Shown: positions 26,662 to 35,014 of the stretch, piece after piece | Position numbering within the stretch: the stretch's first letter is position 1 | Layout: the number at the start of each line of letters is the position of its first letter | Source: Salinicola salarius | GTDB taxonomy: Bacteria; Pseudomonadota; Gammaproteobacteria; Pseudomonadales; Halomonadaceae | Length of the DNA stretch: 64,000 nucleotides | Assembly (NCBI RefSeq): GCF_003206135.1 | Contig: NZ_PZJT01000002.1 | Location: 413,532-477,531 of the forward strand | Direction: 5' to 3' | The notes under the pieces: generated by a model | Database searches by the model: none | What the model was told of the DNA's origin: nothing | Seen by the model: only the letters and a program-made list of their open reading frames with translations | Program-made: the position numbers and the translations under genes

Positions 26662-27633
26662 TCATCGACCTGCTGGCAGCCCCTGGCCGACGTTGCCGAG
26701 CTGCGCCGACCACTGCTTGTACCATTCACGGAATAGCGCGTACTGGGTCTCGACGTAGCGCCGCTGGGCGTCGCTCAGGGCGTCGCTCTCGTTGAAGTGC
26801 AGTTCGTAGGCGCTGTCGCCGTTGAGCACCATCAGCTGCTTGTAATAGAGCACCAGATCCACGCCTTCATCGAAGGAGGAGAGCACCGCCAGCGCCGACT
26901 CCAGCTCCCGGGCCTGGCGCCGGGCCACGAGATCGCCCTTGGCGGCCTTCTCGCAGAGCGCGACCAGTTGCAGCACCTCTTTCGGCAGCGCGTTGCCGAC
27001 CCCGGTGATGGCGCCGGTGGCATTGCAGTTGACGAAGCCGTGGAATACCTGGGTGTCGACGCCGACCATCAGGCTGACCTCGTCATCCTGGGAGGTGATG
27101 TGCTCGGCCGCGTAGCGCAGGTCGTCTGCACCGCCGAACTCCTTGAAGCCGATCAGGTTCGGGTGCTCGCGACGCAGCTCGAAGAACAGGTCCGCACGGG
27201 TGGCGAAGCCGTAATAGGGGCTGTTGTAGATCACTGCCGGCAGCTCGGGCGCGGCTTTCAATATCGCCGAGAAGTGCGCCTTCTGGGCGGCGGGAGCGGT
27301 ACCGCGGGAGAGTACGCGGGGAATGACCATCAGCCCCTGGGCACCGACCTTGGCCGCATGGGCGGCGTGGGAGACCGCTTCCTTCGAATTGACCGCGCCG
27401 GTGCCGACGATGACGGGCACGCCAGCGGCGACCAGTCTGGCCACGCCTTCCTGACGCTCGGCCTCGCTCAGCAGCGGCCAGTCGCCCATCGAGCCGCAAT
27501 AGACCACCGCGCGCATGCCGAGATCGACCAGCTCGCGCCCCTTGGCGACCAGCGCGTCGTAATCCGGCGTGCGATCCGCGGTGCAGGGCGTCATCAGAGC
27601 GGGAATGCAGCCGGTGAAGATGGAGTCGTTCAT
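26662..27633 (-). CDS. lhpC: DHDPS-family lyase/deaminase, probable pyrroline-4-hydroxy-2-carboxylate deaminase
   Basis: The 323-residue protein has the dihydrodipicolinate synthase fold. A GTGAVNSK phosphate-loop-like stretch lies near residue 77, catalytic Tyr in YNSPYYG near 137, and the Schiff-base lysine in LIGFKEFGG near 163. In the hydroxyproline pathway this family member deaminates pyrroline-4-hydroxy-2-carboxylate to alpha-ketoglutarate semialdehyde. The epimerase upstream and dehydrogenase downstream support this over a lysine-biosynthetic DapA role. The next enzyme, alpha-ketoglutarate semialdehyde dehydrogenase, is not in the window. Confidence 0.85.
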   Translation of the reverse strand: MNDSIFTGCIPALMTPCTADRTPDYDALVAKGRELVDLGMRAVVYCGSMGDWPLLSEAERQEGVARLVAAGVPVIVGTGAVNSKEAVSHAAHAAKVGAQGLMVIPRVLSRGTAPAAQKAHFSAILKAAPELPAVIYNSPYYGFATRADLFFELRREHPNLIGFKEFGGADDLRYAAEHITSQDDEVSLMVGVDTQVFHGFVNCNATGAITGVGNALPKEVLQLVALCEKAAKGDLVARRQARELESALAVLSSFDEGVDLVLYYKQLMVLNGDSAYELHFNESDALSDAQRRYVETQYALFREWYKQWSAQLGNVGQGLPAGR

Positions 27634-27666
27634 GGTTGTCCTCTGGAATCCTTGAAGGTCTGTCGG

Positions 27667-27722
27667 GAATGGCTTTTCGGAAATGGCCTTTCGGGAATGG
27701 CGTTTCGGAAATAGCGTTTCGA
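27667..27722. repeat. Four tandem 14-bp repeats between epimerase and deaminase genes
   Basis: Units at 27667, 27681, 27695 and 27709 follow the pattern RAATRGCNTTTCGR. They lie in the 107-bp gap upstream of the deaminase start and downstream of the epimerase stop. The copies differ at a few positions, so the array is not brand new. It may bind a protein or be simple slippage. Confidence 0.8.
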
Positions 27723-27740
27723 AAATAACTTGCCGAACGG

Positions 27741-28691
27741 CTACGACGCGGTGATACCCCAGGCAAACGGGTCGTTATCGTCGATCAGCAGCGTGGCGTC
27801 GGCGATGACATAGGCGTTGCCGGTGATGGAGGGCAGTACGCGATCGCCCTGCCACGCGTAGCGCCCCTCGAAGCGGCTGCCGGTGATGCTGGCCTGCACC
27901 CAGGTCTCGCCGGGGGCCAGCTTGCCGTCCGCCGCCAGGCAGGCCAGCTTGGCGCTGGTGCCGGTGCCGCAGGGCGAGCGGTCGTAAGCCCTGCCGGGGC
28001 AGAGCACAAAGTTGCGGCTGTCGGCCGGTGTGCCGGTGCGAGTGTCGTCGGCGGCGAACAGCTCGATATGATCGATATGGCCACCGTTCTCGCCGGTGAT
28101 CGCCTGCGCATCTAGCGCCTGGCGGATCGCCCAGGTGAAGGCCGTCAGCGCTTCCTCGTTGGCCAGGGTTACCGTCTGGTCATGCTCGCCGACCAGGAAG
28201 AACCAGTTGCCGCCCCAGGCGATATCGCCATGCACCACGCCGTAGCCAGGCACCTCGACCGGCACGCGCTGGCGATAGCGGTAGGCGGGCACGTTGCGCA
28301 CCGTCACCGCGCCGTCTTCGTGCAGCGTGGCGCTGACCGGGCCGACGGTGGTGTCGATCCGGTGATCGCCGGGCTGGATCATCCCGAGGTGATGCAGCGA
28401 CGCTACCAGCCCGATCGTGCCGTGACCGCACATGCCCAGATAGCCCGAGTTGTTGAAGAAAATTACCCCGCAGGTCGCGTCCGGCGTGACGGGCTCGCAG
28501 TAGAGCGCGCCGACCAGAACATCGTTGCCCCGCGGCTCGAGCAGGCAGGCGCGACGCCAGTGGTCTTGGGATTCCCGCAGCGCGTCGCGCTTCTCGACGA
28601 GGGTGTCGCCGGGCAGCGCCGGGAAGCCGGACATGACCAGGCGTGTCGGCTCTCCTCCGGTGTGGGAATCGATGACATGGATGCGCTTCAT
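27741..28691 (-). CDS. lhpA: 4-hydroxyproline 2-epimerase (proline racemase family)
   Basis: The product is 316 residues. Both catalytic cysteines of a two-base racemase are present: Cys88 in GMCGHG and Cys241 in [10 protein letters not shown]. This distinguishes it from the Cys/Thr 3-hydroxyproline dehydratases in the same family. The N-terminal [15 protein letters not shown] is the usual signature. It converts trans-4-hydroxy-L-proline to cis-4-hydroxy-D-proline, the substrate of the dehydrogenase at 24541. The ATG at 28691 is used; the extended frame to 28778 would pass through the operator box. Confidence 0.9.
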   Translation of the reverse strand: MKRIHVIDSHTGGEPTRLVMSGFPALPGDTLVEKRDALRESQDHWRRACLLEPRGNDVLVGALYCEPVTPDATCGVIFFNNSGYLGMCGHGTIGLVASLHHLGMIQPGDHRIDTTVGPVSATLHEDGAVTVRNVPAYRYRQRVPVEVPGYGVVHGDIAWGGNWFFLVGEHDQTVTLANEEALTAFTWAIRQALDAQAITGENGGHIDHIELFAADDTRTGTPADSRNFVLCPGRAYDRSPCGTGTSAKLACLAADGKLAPGETWVQASITGSRFEGRYAWQGDRVLPSITGNAYVIADATLLIDDNDPFAWGITAS

Positions 28692-28760
28692 GCGTATTTC
28701 CTCCGATCCGGGCGGCCCCGCAAGACGTGGGAAGGCATCGCGACGAGAAATGTCGCGGAT

Positions 28761-28779
28761 ATTGTAGATTTTATACAAT
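28761..28779. promoter_or_regulatory. Operator-like dyad upstream of the hydroxyproline epimerase
   Basis: TTTTATACAA (28769-28778) matches the TTGTATACAA box at nine of ten positions. ATTGTA (28761-28766) with TACAAT (28774-28779) forms a wider dyad. It lies 70-90 bp before the epimerase start. Confidence 0.6.
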
Positions 28780-28852
28780 CTTCACGGCGCTATGGGAAGC
28801 GTACCGTGCGGGAAATGAGGCGCGATCTTTGATGTCGAGCCGCGGCGATCAC

Positions 28853-28879
28853 AAAAAAGCCGGCGCTGGAGGCGCCGGC
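28853..28879 (-). terminator. Rho-independent terminator after the NCS1 permease gene
   Basis: GCCGGCGC (28859-28866) pairs with GCGCCGGC (28872-28879) around a five-base loop. On the minus strand the hairpin is followed by six T residues (28853-28858), downstream of the permease stop at 28925. Confidence 0.85.
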
Positions 28880-28924
28880 AACGGGAGAGAGCGCGCGAGG
28901 CGCTCAAGGAGACAGAACGGGCGC

Positions 28925-30355
28925 CTACGAGGCGACGGCCGCTGCGGCGGTGGCACGACGCATCGCCATGGCGTAGAAGGTCGCGCCCAGGGCGCCGCCG
29001 ATGAAGACCGAGAAGTGCCCCAGGTCGCCCAGCGGCAGGAAGTTGATCACGATGCCGATCACGCTTGCTGCGACCACGGCCTTCACCGCGGCCGGATTGA
29101 AGCCGTTGCGATACCAGTAGGGGCCGTTGGGATCGACGCTGAACAGGGCGTCCACGTCGATCTCGCCCCGGCGAATGCGGTAGTAGTCCATGATCAGGAT
29201 GCCATAGAGCGGACCGATGGCGGCCGCGAGCAGATCGACGGTGTAATGGATGATCTCCGGATTGCTGAACAGGTTCCATGGCGTCAGGAAGATCGAGCCG
29301 ACGGCGGCGATGAAGCCGCCGGTACGGAAGCTGATCTTGCTGGGCGCCATGTTGGAGAAGTCGAACGCCGGCGCGACGAAGTTGGCGACGATATTGATGC
29401 CGATGGTGGTGGTGACGAAGGTTGCGGCGCCCAGCACGGCGACGAAGGTGTTGTCGAGGCGGGAAACGGTCTCGATCGGGTCGTCGATCATCTCGCCGAA
29501 CACCGGCAGCGTCGCCGACACCATCATCACCGTGGTCGCCGAGAACACCAGAAAGTTGACCGGCAGGCCCCAGAAGTTGCCCCGCTTGACGTCATCGAAG
29601 GTGCGCGCGTAGCGGGTGAAATCGCCGAAGTTGAGCGTCGGCCCGGCAAAATAGCCGGCGACGATGGCGGCGGCGATCACCATCTGCCACAGCTGCTCGC
29701 CGGGGGAGAGCTGGATGTCGCTCAAGGTAAAGCTGATGTTGGACCAGCCCGCCTGCCACACCAGCCAGGCGGCGAGGGCGAACATCACCAGATAGACCGC
29801 CGGGCCGCTCCAGTCGATGAAGCGACGGATCGAATCCATGCCGCGCCAGAACACGATCGCCTGCAGGCCCCACAGCAGCATGAAGCTGATCCAGCCCAGG
29901 TAGGAGAGACCGAGAAAGCTGGGGCCGGCCAGCGATTCCATGCCGGGGAACAGGCGCAGGATCACGATGGTCAGGGCGTTGGAGGCCAGATAGGTCTGAA
30001 TGCCGTACCACACCACGGCGATCAGGCCGCGAATCATCGCCGGAATGTTAGCCCCCAGCACGCCGAACGAGAGCCGGCAGATCACCGGGAACGGCACCGC
30101 GGCTTTCTGGCTCGGCTTCGCCATCAGGTTGGCGAAGATCTGTACGATGCAGATACCGATCAACAATGAGATCAGCACCTGCCAGCCGGCCAGACCCAGA
30201 GCAAACAGGCTGGCGGCGACCACGTAGCCGCCGACGCTGTGCACGTCGGAAAGCCAGAAGGCGAGAATGTTGTACCAGTTCCAGTTCTGCCTGGTGGGCG
30301 CGAGATCGGCGTTATAGAGCCGGTCGCTGTACTGATGATGCGGTTGCTGTGGCAT
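28925..30355 (-). CDS. NCS1-family permease (allantoin/purine/hydantoin type)
   Basis: The product is 476 residues with about twelve hydrophobic segments. Features of the nucleobase:cation symporter-1 family include RQNWNWYNILAFWLSDVHSVGGY near the N-terminus (split here as RQNWNWYNIL and SDVHSVGGY) and NFGDFTRYARTFDDVKRGN in the middle. Uptake of allantoin or a purine is inferred from its place beside allA and the ureide genes; hydroxyproline is less likely for this family. It has its own terminator and a perfect TTGTATACAA box 46 bp before the start, divergent from allA. Confidence 0.85.
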   Translation of the reverse strand: MPQQPHHQYSDRLYNADLAPTRQNWNWYNILAFWLSDVHSVGGYVVAASLFALGLAGWQVLISLLIGICIVQIFANLMAKPSQKAAVPFPVICRLSFGVLGANIPAMIRGLIAVVWYGIQTYLASNALTIVILRLFPGMESLAGPSFLGLSYLGWISFMLLWGLQAIVFWRGMDSIRRFIDWSGPAVYLVMFALAAWLVWQAGWSNISFTLSDIQLSPGEQLWQMVIAAAIVAGYFAGPTLNFGDFTRYARTFDDVKRGNFWGLPVNFLVFSATTVMMVSATLPVFGEMIDDPIETVSRLDNTFVAVLGAATFVTTTIGINIVANFVAPAFDFSNMAPSKISFRTGGFIAAVGSIFLTPWNLFSNPEIIHYTVDLLAAAIGPLYGILIMDYYRIRRGEIDVDALFSVDPNGPYWYRNGFNPAAVKAVVAASVIGIVINFLPLGDLGHFSVFIGGALGATFYAMAMRRATAAAAVAS

Positions 30356-30400
30356 GGCGGCTGCCCTCCGCAGGGCGGTTTGCGATGATGGTTCCTTTTT

Positions 30401-30410
30401 TTGTATACAA
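30401..30410. promoter_or_regulatory. TTGTATACAA operator upstream of the NCS1 permease
   Basis: This perfect ten-base palindrome starts 46 bp before the permease start codon, preceded by a T-rich run. It is identical to the uraD/uraH box. Confidence 0.7.
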
Positions 30411-30676
30411 GATGCGTGCCATATCCCGCATGCACGTGAAGGGGGATGGGGCGCAGACGGTGTGGATAACGCGACGCTGCCAAAAAGAGACCAGCGATCA
30501 GGCTTTTAGAATCGGCGCCATTGCATGGCATGATTTCGCTTCAGCCATGCGTTCACCTGTCGGGGGGGAGGCGGCGAGAGAGTCTTCAAGCTCGGATGGC
30601 ATGACGACGCACAACCGATGCGCGCTGGAATAGCGAATCGCACCATGAAGGTGCATAAAGACGAAACGGTTTCATT

Positions 30677-30686
30677 TTGTATACGA
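30677..30686. promoter_or_regulatory. TTGTATACAA-like operator upstream of allA
   Basis: TTGTATACGA matches the box at nine of ten positions and lies 42 bp before the allA start. Confidence 0.65.
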
Positions 30687-30727
30687 TGATGCGCTAGATT
30701 GGAACGAAGTACCAAGGGGAGAGAGTC

Positions 30728-31210
30728 ATGCTGGAATTGAAGGCCCAGAAGCTGACGCCGGAGGCTTTCGCGCCGTTCGGCGAGGTGATCGACGCGCGTA
30801 TCAGCGAGTCATTTGCGATCAACGGCGGGCGCACGCAGCGCCATCACGATCTGGCCCGGGTGGAGATCCTGGACGCCCCCTCGCGACCGCTGATCAGCGT
30901 GTTCGTCAGCCAGCCGGTCACGCTGCCGCTGGAGCTCGAGCTGCTCGAACGTCATCCGCTGGGCAGCCAGGCGTTCATGCCGCTGCACGAGGAACGCTTC
31001 ATCGTCGTCGTGGCGCCGCCGGGAGACGACATCGACCCTGACGGGATCTGCGCCTTCGTCACTGACGGCCGCCAGGGCGTCAACTACCGCGCCGGCACCT
31101 GGCATGCCATTCATTCGGTGCTGGAGCGGGAAGGCGAGTTCCTCGTCGTCGACCGCGCTGGCGCCGACAATCTCGACGAGCGGCCGATGGCGATCCGGGT
31201 GGTGGTCTAG
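30728..31210 (+). CDS. allA: Ureidoglycolate lyase
   Basis: The product is 160 residues, the usual AllA length. The N-terminal LTPEAFAPFGEVIDA, the central HPLGSQAFMPL and the C-terminal NYRAGTWHAIHSVL with its histidine are family signatures. The enzyme splits S-ureidoglycolate into glyoxylate and urea, completing the ureide pathway begun by UraH, UraD, PuuE and the aminohydrolase. A strong GGGGAGAG ribosome binding site precedes it, and an operator box stands 42 bp upstream. A perfect stem-loop follows the stop. Confidence 0.93.
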   Translation: MLELKAQKLTPEAFAPFGEVIDARISESFAINGGRTQRHHDLARVEILDAPSRPLISVFVSQPVTLPLELELLERHPLGSQAFMPLHEERFIVVVAPPGDDIDPDGICAFVTDGRQGVNYRAGTWHAIHSVLEREGEFLVVDRAGADNLDERPMAIRVVV

Positions 31211-31241
31211 AGCGGATCAGCGGGCGAGAGTCGAGAACGAC

Positions 31242-31265
31242 GATGCCCCGCTGGCGCGGGGCATC
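31242..31265. terminator. Stem-loop between convergent allA and symporter genes
   Basis: A perfect ten-base stem (GATGCCCCGC, 31242-31251, with GCGGGGCATC, 31256-31265) has a four-base loop. Position between convergent stops suggests a bidirectional terminator. T-runs are weak on both sides. Confidence 0.6.
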
Positions 31266-31286
31266 GAGTTCTTGTGGAGTCCCGAC

Positions 31287-32777
31287 TCAGGCGGTCTTGC
31301 CGCTGACGGCCGCCGCCGGGTCTTCCTCCAGCTCCATGCGCTCGCGCTCGTCGTCGATGATCTTGAGCGCCTGTTCCGGCGTCACCTTCGAGGCCGGCGT
31401 GACCAGACTGACGACGACGCCCACGACCAGCGCCACTAGCACTGCCGGGATGCTGGGGTTGCCCCAGAACGCCGTCCAGCTATCCACATTGATCACCGCC
31501 AGTGACGTGGCGGAGGCGGCGATCAGGGTGGCGATGGCGCCCTGCCAGTTGTAGCGCGGCCAGAAGCGCCCCAGCACGCCACAGACGAACATTCCCGCCA
31601 TCACCGTGGCGATCATGCTGGTGATGTAGCTGATGACGTTATTGGAGGTCAGCGCGAACAGCAGCGCCAGCCCGATCGTCGCGACCAATGCCAGCCGCGA
31701 GAGACCCACGACCTTGCGGGCCGACGGCGTATGGCCGGTGAACAGCACGTAGACGTCGCGCAGCAGGATCGAGACGCCGGCGATGGCATCCGAGCTCGCG
31801 CTCGACATGGTGGCCGACAGCCCCGCGACCAGCAGCAGCAGGCCCAGCCACAGCGGCAGGATCTCGGTGGCCAGGAACGGGAAGGCGAAGTTGCTGTTGT
31901 CGAGACCGGGATTCAGCGCATGGGTCGCCATGCCGATGATCGCCGGAATGATCGAGAAGAACAGATAGAGGATGCCGGTGATCACGAACGACTTGCGCAC
32001 CGAGCCGACCGAATTGCCGGAGTAGATCCGCTGGCGGTAGGAGGGCGTTGCCAGCACGCCGACGGCAATGACCGCGGCGAGCGAGATTGCCGGCACCAGG
32101 CCGATCTTGTCGATGCCCAGAAAGCTGGTGGCAGCGATGTCCATGTTGGCGCCGAGACCGGAGAAGCCACCGACCTCGAACAGCGCGATGATCGCCATCG
32201 CGATGAAGCCGACGAACAGCACCACCGCCTGGACGGTGTCGGTCCAGATCACCGCCATGTAGCCGCCGATCACGCAGTAGATGCCGAAACCCAGCGCCAC
32301 CAGGATGCGCGCGGTAGTCAGGTCGATTCCCGCCATCCACGAGAGGTAGAGCCCGCCGCCGAGAATATGCGCGCCCAGCCAGCCGATGCAGGCGATGTAG
32401 ATCAGAACGGCGACGATATTGCGCACCCAACGATTGGCGCCGACGTAATAGGAAAGCTCCTCGCTCATGGTCATGAAGCGAAAGCGGCGTACCGGCGCGA
32501 ACCAGAACGCCAGCAGCAGCACGCCGATGGAACCGCCGATGCCGTAGAGCGCGCCGGCCCAGCCGTTGGCATAGCCGAACCCGACCGCGCCCATGCTGGA
32601 GCCTGTACCGACCATGGTCGCCACCGTCGTGCCGATGGTCAGAAAGATCGGGACGCTACGTCCGCCGAGCAGGAAGTCGTCGCCGGTGCTGCGACTGTTG
32701 CGGGATACCCACCACCCGAACGCGATCATGACGAGCACGTAGGCGATGAAGGCCCCGAGGAAAACGTGACTGTTCAT
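31287..32777 (-). CDS. Sodium:solute symporter family protein
   Basis: The product is 496 residues with about thirteen hydrophobic segments, as in the SSS family. Family features include the N-terminal GWWVSRNSRSTGDDFLLGGRS (read as SRNSRSTGDDFLLGG), the GTGSSMGAVGFGYANGWAG stretch and LLVAGLSATMSSASSDAIAG with the sodium-binding helix residues. Substrate is not determined. Location beside RidA, an N-acyl-D-amino-acid deacylase and a D-amino-acid lyase suggests import of a (modified) amino acid. It is separated from ridA by 297 bp and probably has its own promoter. Confidence 0.85.
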   Translation of the reverse strand: MNSHVFLGAFIAYVLVMIAFGWWVSRNSRSTGDDFLLGGRSVPIFLTIGTTVATMVGTGSSMGAVGFGYANGWAGALYGIGGSIGVLLLAFWFAPVRRFRFMTMSEELSYYVGANRWVRNIVAVLIYIACIGWLGAHILGGGLYLSWMAGIDLTTARILVALGFGIYCVIGGYMAVIWTDTVQAVVLFVGFIAMAIIALFEVGGFSGLGANMDIAATSFLGIDKIGLVPAISLAAVIAVGVLATPSYRQRIYSGNSVGSVRKSFVITGILYLFFSIIPAIIGMATHALNPGLDNSNFAFPFLATEILPLWLGLLLLVAGLSATMSSASSDAIAGVSILLRDVYVLFTGHTPSARKVVGLSRLALVATIGLALLFALTSNNVISYITSMIATVMAGMFVCGVLGRFWPRYNWQGAIATLIAASATSLAVINVDSWTAFWGNPSIPAVLVALVVGVVVSLVTPASKVTPEQALKIIDDERERMELEEDPAAAVSGKTA

Positions 32778-32860
32778 ATTGACCTCTTATAATTGTCGTT
32801 CCGGTCGTTGCCGCGACCGGAGCAGTGTGGAATGTCATGGCCTATGGGGTTTTTCACTGC

Positions 32861-32886
32861 GGTCGCGCCCTTGCCGGGGCGCGACC
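32861..32886. repeat. Long stem-loop in the gap between ridA and the symporter gene
   Basis: GGTCGCGCCC (32861-32870) pairs exactly with GGGCGCGACC (32877-32886) around a six-base loop. On the plus strand it is followed by a T-rich ACCTTTCTTCC; on the minus strand, the coding strand of both neighbours, no T-run follows. It may attenuate or protect the ridA transcript end. The decamer GCATCCGAGT also occurs twice in this gap. Otherwise I see nothing in 32778-33074. Confidence 0.45.
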
Positions 32887-33074
32887 ACCTTTCTTCCTTT
32901 CAAACGATTCGACGTTTTTCGTCAGATGATTCGACCAGCATCCGAGTCGTATCGATAAATAGCCGAGCGGAATGCAGCGCAAGGCGCACGGCACGCAGGA
33001 TGCGAGACATAACATGGGGTTAGGCGAGCATCCGAGTACCGCGCAACGCAGTGCTGCGTCCGCGCAGGCATTTA

Positions 33075-33467
33075 TCAAGCGCGATCAGCGCGATAGCACT
33101 TGATATCGACCTCAACCTTGCAGTCGACGACAAGGTCCTGAACGCTGCAGATCCGCGCTGGCGGATGGTCGCCGAACACTTCCTTGAACACCTTGTTGAA
33201 CGAGCTGAAGTAGCGCGCGTCGGTGAGCACCGCGGTGACGTGGACGACGTCCTCGACGCCGTAGCCGGCTTCTTCGGCAATCTTCAGACAGTTGGCGAAC
33301 GCCAGCCGGGACTGTTCGATGATGCTTCCCTCGACGACTTCGCCGTCGGTCATCGGCGTCTGGCCAGAGACGAACAGCCAGCCGGCCGCCTCGGTGGCGC
33401 GGGCGAAGGGCAGTTTCTGGCCACCGGTGCCGACGCCGCCTTCGACGCCATAACGTTTGATACTCAT
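33075..33467 (-). CDS. RidA-family protein (enamine/imine deaminase)
   Basis: The product is 130 residues, the normal length of a RidA/YjgF protein. It shows LFVSGQTPMT near residue 33 and the C-terminal VEVDIKCYRA; the conserved arginine expected for imine deaminase activity may be R106 in PPARICSVQ. RidA proteins hydrolyse reactive enamines/imines formed by PLP enzymes, which fits the D-threonine aldolase/D-serine dehydratase-like enzyme in this cluster. An AGGAGA site seven bases before 33467 fixes the start. It lies 49 bp downstream of the deacylase gene, probably co-transcribed. Confidence 0.88.
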   Translation of the reverse strand: MSIKRYGVEGGVGTGGQKLPFARATEAAGWLFVSGQTPMTDGEVVEGSIIEQSRLAFANCLKIAEEAGYGVEDVVHVTAVLTDARYFSSFNKVFKEVFGDHPPARICSVQDLVVDCKVEVDIKCYRADRA

Positions 33468-33516
33468 GGTCTTGTCTCCTGTTGCTTTGATGAACTGCTG
33501 ATCGGGATAAGTGGGT

Positions 33517-34986
33517 TCATGGATGGATACGAGACGGGGCAGGCGAGAGGCGAACGTCTCGTCGCAGCAGTCGCCCGGCACGTGGGTCGCTGGCCTCGCC
33601 CTGGCGGTAGCTGACCACGCCGTTGACGATGACCCGCTCGATGCCGCTCGCCCTGGCGATCGGCGCGGTGTAGGTCGCGGTGTCCTCGAGGGCGTCGAGA
33701 TCGAACAGCACAAGATCGGCGAAGGCGCCGACGCGGATTTCGCCGCGGTCGGTCAGGCCGAAGTTGGCGGCGGAAAGTCCGGTCATCTTGCGCACGGCTT
33801 CGGTCAACGGCAGCAGTTTCAGGTCGCGACTGTAGTGCGCAAGCACTCGCGGGAACGCGCCCCACAGACGCGGATGCGGATGCGGATCGTTGGGCAGCCC
33901 GTCGGAGCCGATCATCGACAGCGGATGCGACAGCACCAGGCGCATGTCCGCTTCGCTCATGTTGTGGTAGACCGCACCGGCCGGCTGCAGGCGCCGGGCG
34001 GCGTCCATCAGTGACAGCTTCCACTGCTCGGCGATCGTCTTCAGCGATTGGCGCGCCATTGCCGGGTGCGGGTCGGACCAGGTGATGAAGATGTCGATCT
34101 CGTCGGTGACCTGGCCCAGATCCAGCGTCGAGGAGCCGGCGGTATAGGGATAGCAGTCGCAGTGCACGCCGTGGGAAAGTGCGGCGTCGTCGAGCTTCGC
34201 CAGTGCCCTGGGCGCGTTGCCCCAGTTGCCGGCACCCGCGCACTTGAGGTGCGAGATCACCAGCGGCGCCTGGCCGTGGGCGGCGGTGGCGAAGGCCTCG
34301 TCCATGGCTTCGGGGAGCCCGGCGAACTCGTCGCGCAGATGCGTGGTGTAGACGCCGCCGGCGCGGCCGACGGCCTCGACCAGCGCGTTCATCTCGGCGG
34401 TGGGGGCGTGATAGGCATTGCGATAGGCGAGCCCGGAACTCATGCCCACGGCGCCCTCGGCCAGAGCCGTTTCCAGCTGCTCGCGCATGGCGGCGATCTC
34501 GTCGTCGCTGGCGGCACGGTCGAAGCGATCCATGACCTGGCTGCGCAGGCTGGTATGCCCGATCAGCGCCGCGACGTTGACGCTGGGTTGCGCCTGCTCG
34601 ATCGCCTCGGCATAGGCGGCGAAGCTGGGGTAGCGGAAATCCTCCGCGCGGCCGAGCAGGTTCATCGGGTCCGGCACCTCGCCGGCGAGCCGTACCGGGC
34701 TGGCACTGATGCCGCAGTTGCCGACCACCACCGTGGTCACACCCTGGGAAAGCTTGGGCAGCATCTGGGGGGTACGGATGACGTTGGTGTCGTCGTGGGT
34801 ATGCACATCGATGAAGCCGGGAGTGAGAATCAGCCCCGTGGCATCGACGGTCTCGCGGGCGTCGGCATCGCCCAGATCGCCGATGGCGACGATCCGGTCG
34901 CCCTCGATCGCCACGTCGGCGATGAAAGGCTCGCGTCCGGTGCCGTCGATGACGCTGGCGCCGCGGATCAACAAATCGTGGGGCAT
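33517..34986 (-). CDS. N-acyl-D-amino-acid deacylase (D-aminoacylase)
   Basis: The 489-residue protein belongs to the amidohydrolase superfamily. Metal-binding motif DVHTHDD lies near residues 59-65, a conserved Cys in VVGNCGISASP near 97, HLRDEF near 220 and GSDGLPNDPHPHPR near 365. These features match D-aminoacylase, which releases free D-amino acids from N-acyl-D-amino acids in the cytoplasm. AGGAGC before 34986 supports the start. The operon-like order RpiR regulator, deacylase, RidA and the divergent PLP enzyme suggest a D-amino-acid salvage pathway. Confidence 0.87.
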   Translation of the reverse strand: MPHDLLIRGASVIDGTGREPFIADVAIEGDRIVAIGDLGDADARETVDATGLILTPGFIDVHTHDDTNVIRTPQMLPKLSQGVTTVVVGNCGISASPVRLAGEVPDPMNLLGRAEDFRYPSFAAYAEAIEQAQPSVNVAALIGHTSLRSQVMDRFDRAASDDEIAAMREQLETALAEGAVGMSSGLAYRNAYHAPTAEMNALVEAVGRAGGVYTTHLRDEFAGLPEAMDEAFATAAHGQAPLVISHLKCAGAGNWGNAPRALAKLDDAALSHGVHCDCYPYTAGSSTLDLGQVTDEIDIFITWSDPHPAMARQSLKTIAEQWKLSLMDAARRLQPAGAVYHNMSEADMRLVLSHPLSMIGSDGLPNDPHPHPRLWGAFPRVLAHYSRDLKLLPLTEAVRKMTGLSAANFGLTDRGEIRVGAFADLVLFDLDALEDTATYTAPIARASGIERVIVNGVVSYRQGEASDPRAGRLLRRDVRLSPAPSRIHP

Positions 34987-35014
34987 GGTGGCTCCTGAAA
35001 GCGGCTCGTGATGC

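Larger units (their letters stand above)
30356..30727. other. 372-bp divergent promoter region between NCS1 permease and allA
   Basis: No gene is supported. Two operator boxes (30401-30410 and 30677-30686) lie near the two ends, each close to the gene it would control. The ribosome binding site AGGGGAGAG of allA closes the region. Confidence 0.6.

Noticed and set aside
27741..28691. 3-hydroxyproline dehydratase instead of 4-hydroxyproline epimerase
   Set aside because: The second catalytic position is Cys (SPCGTG), not Thr, which indicates an epimerase/racemase.
28727..30169. 480-residue plus-strand frame opposite the NCS1 permease
   Set aside because: Its composition is dominated by Asp, Gly, His and Gln repeats that mirror hydrophobic codons of the permease; no domain is visible.
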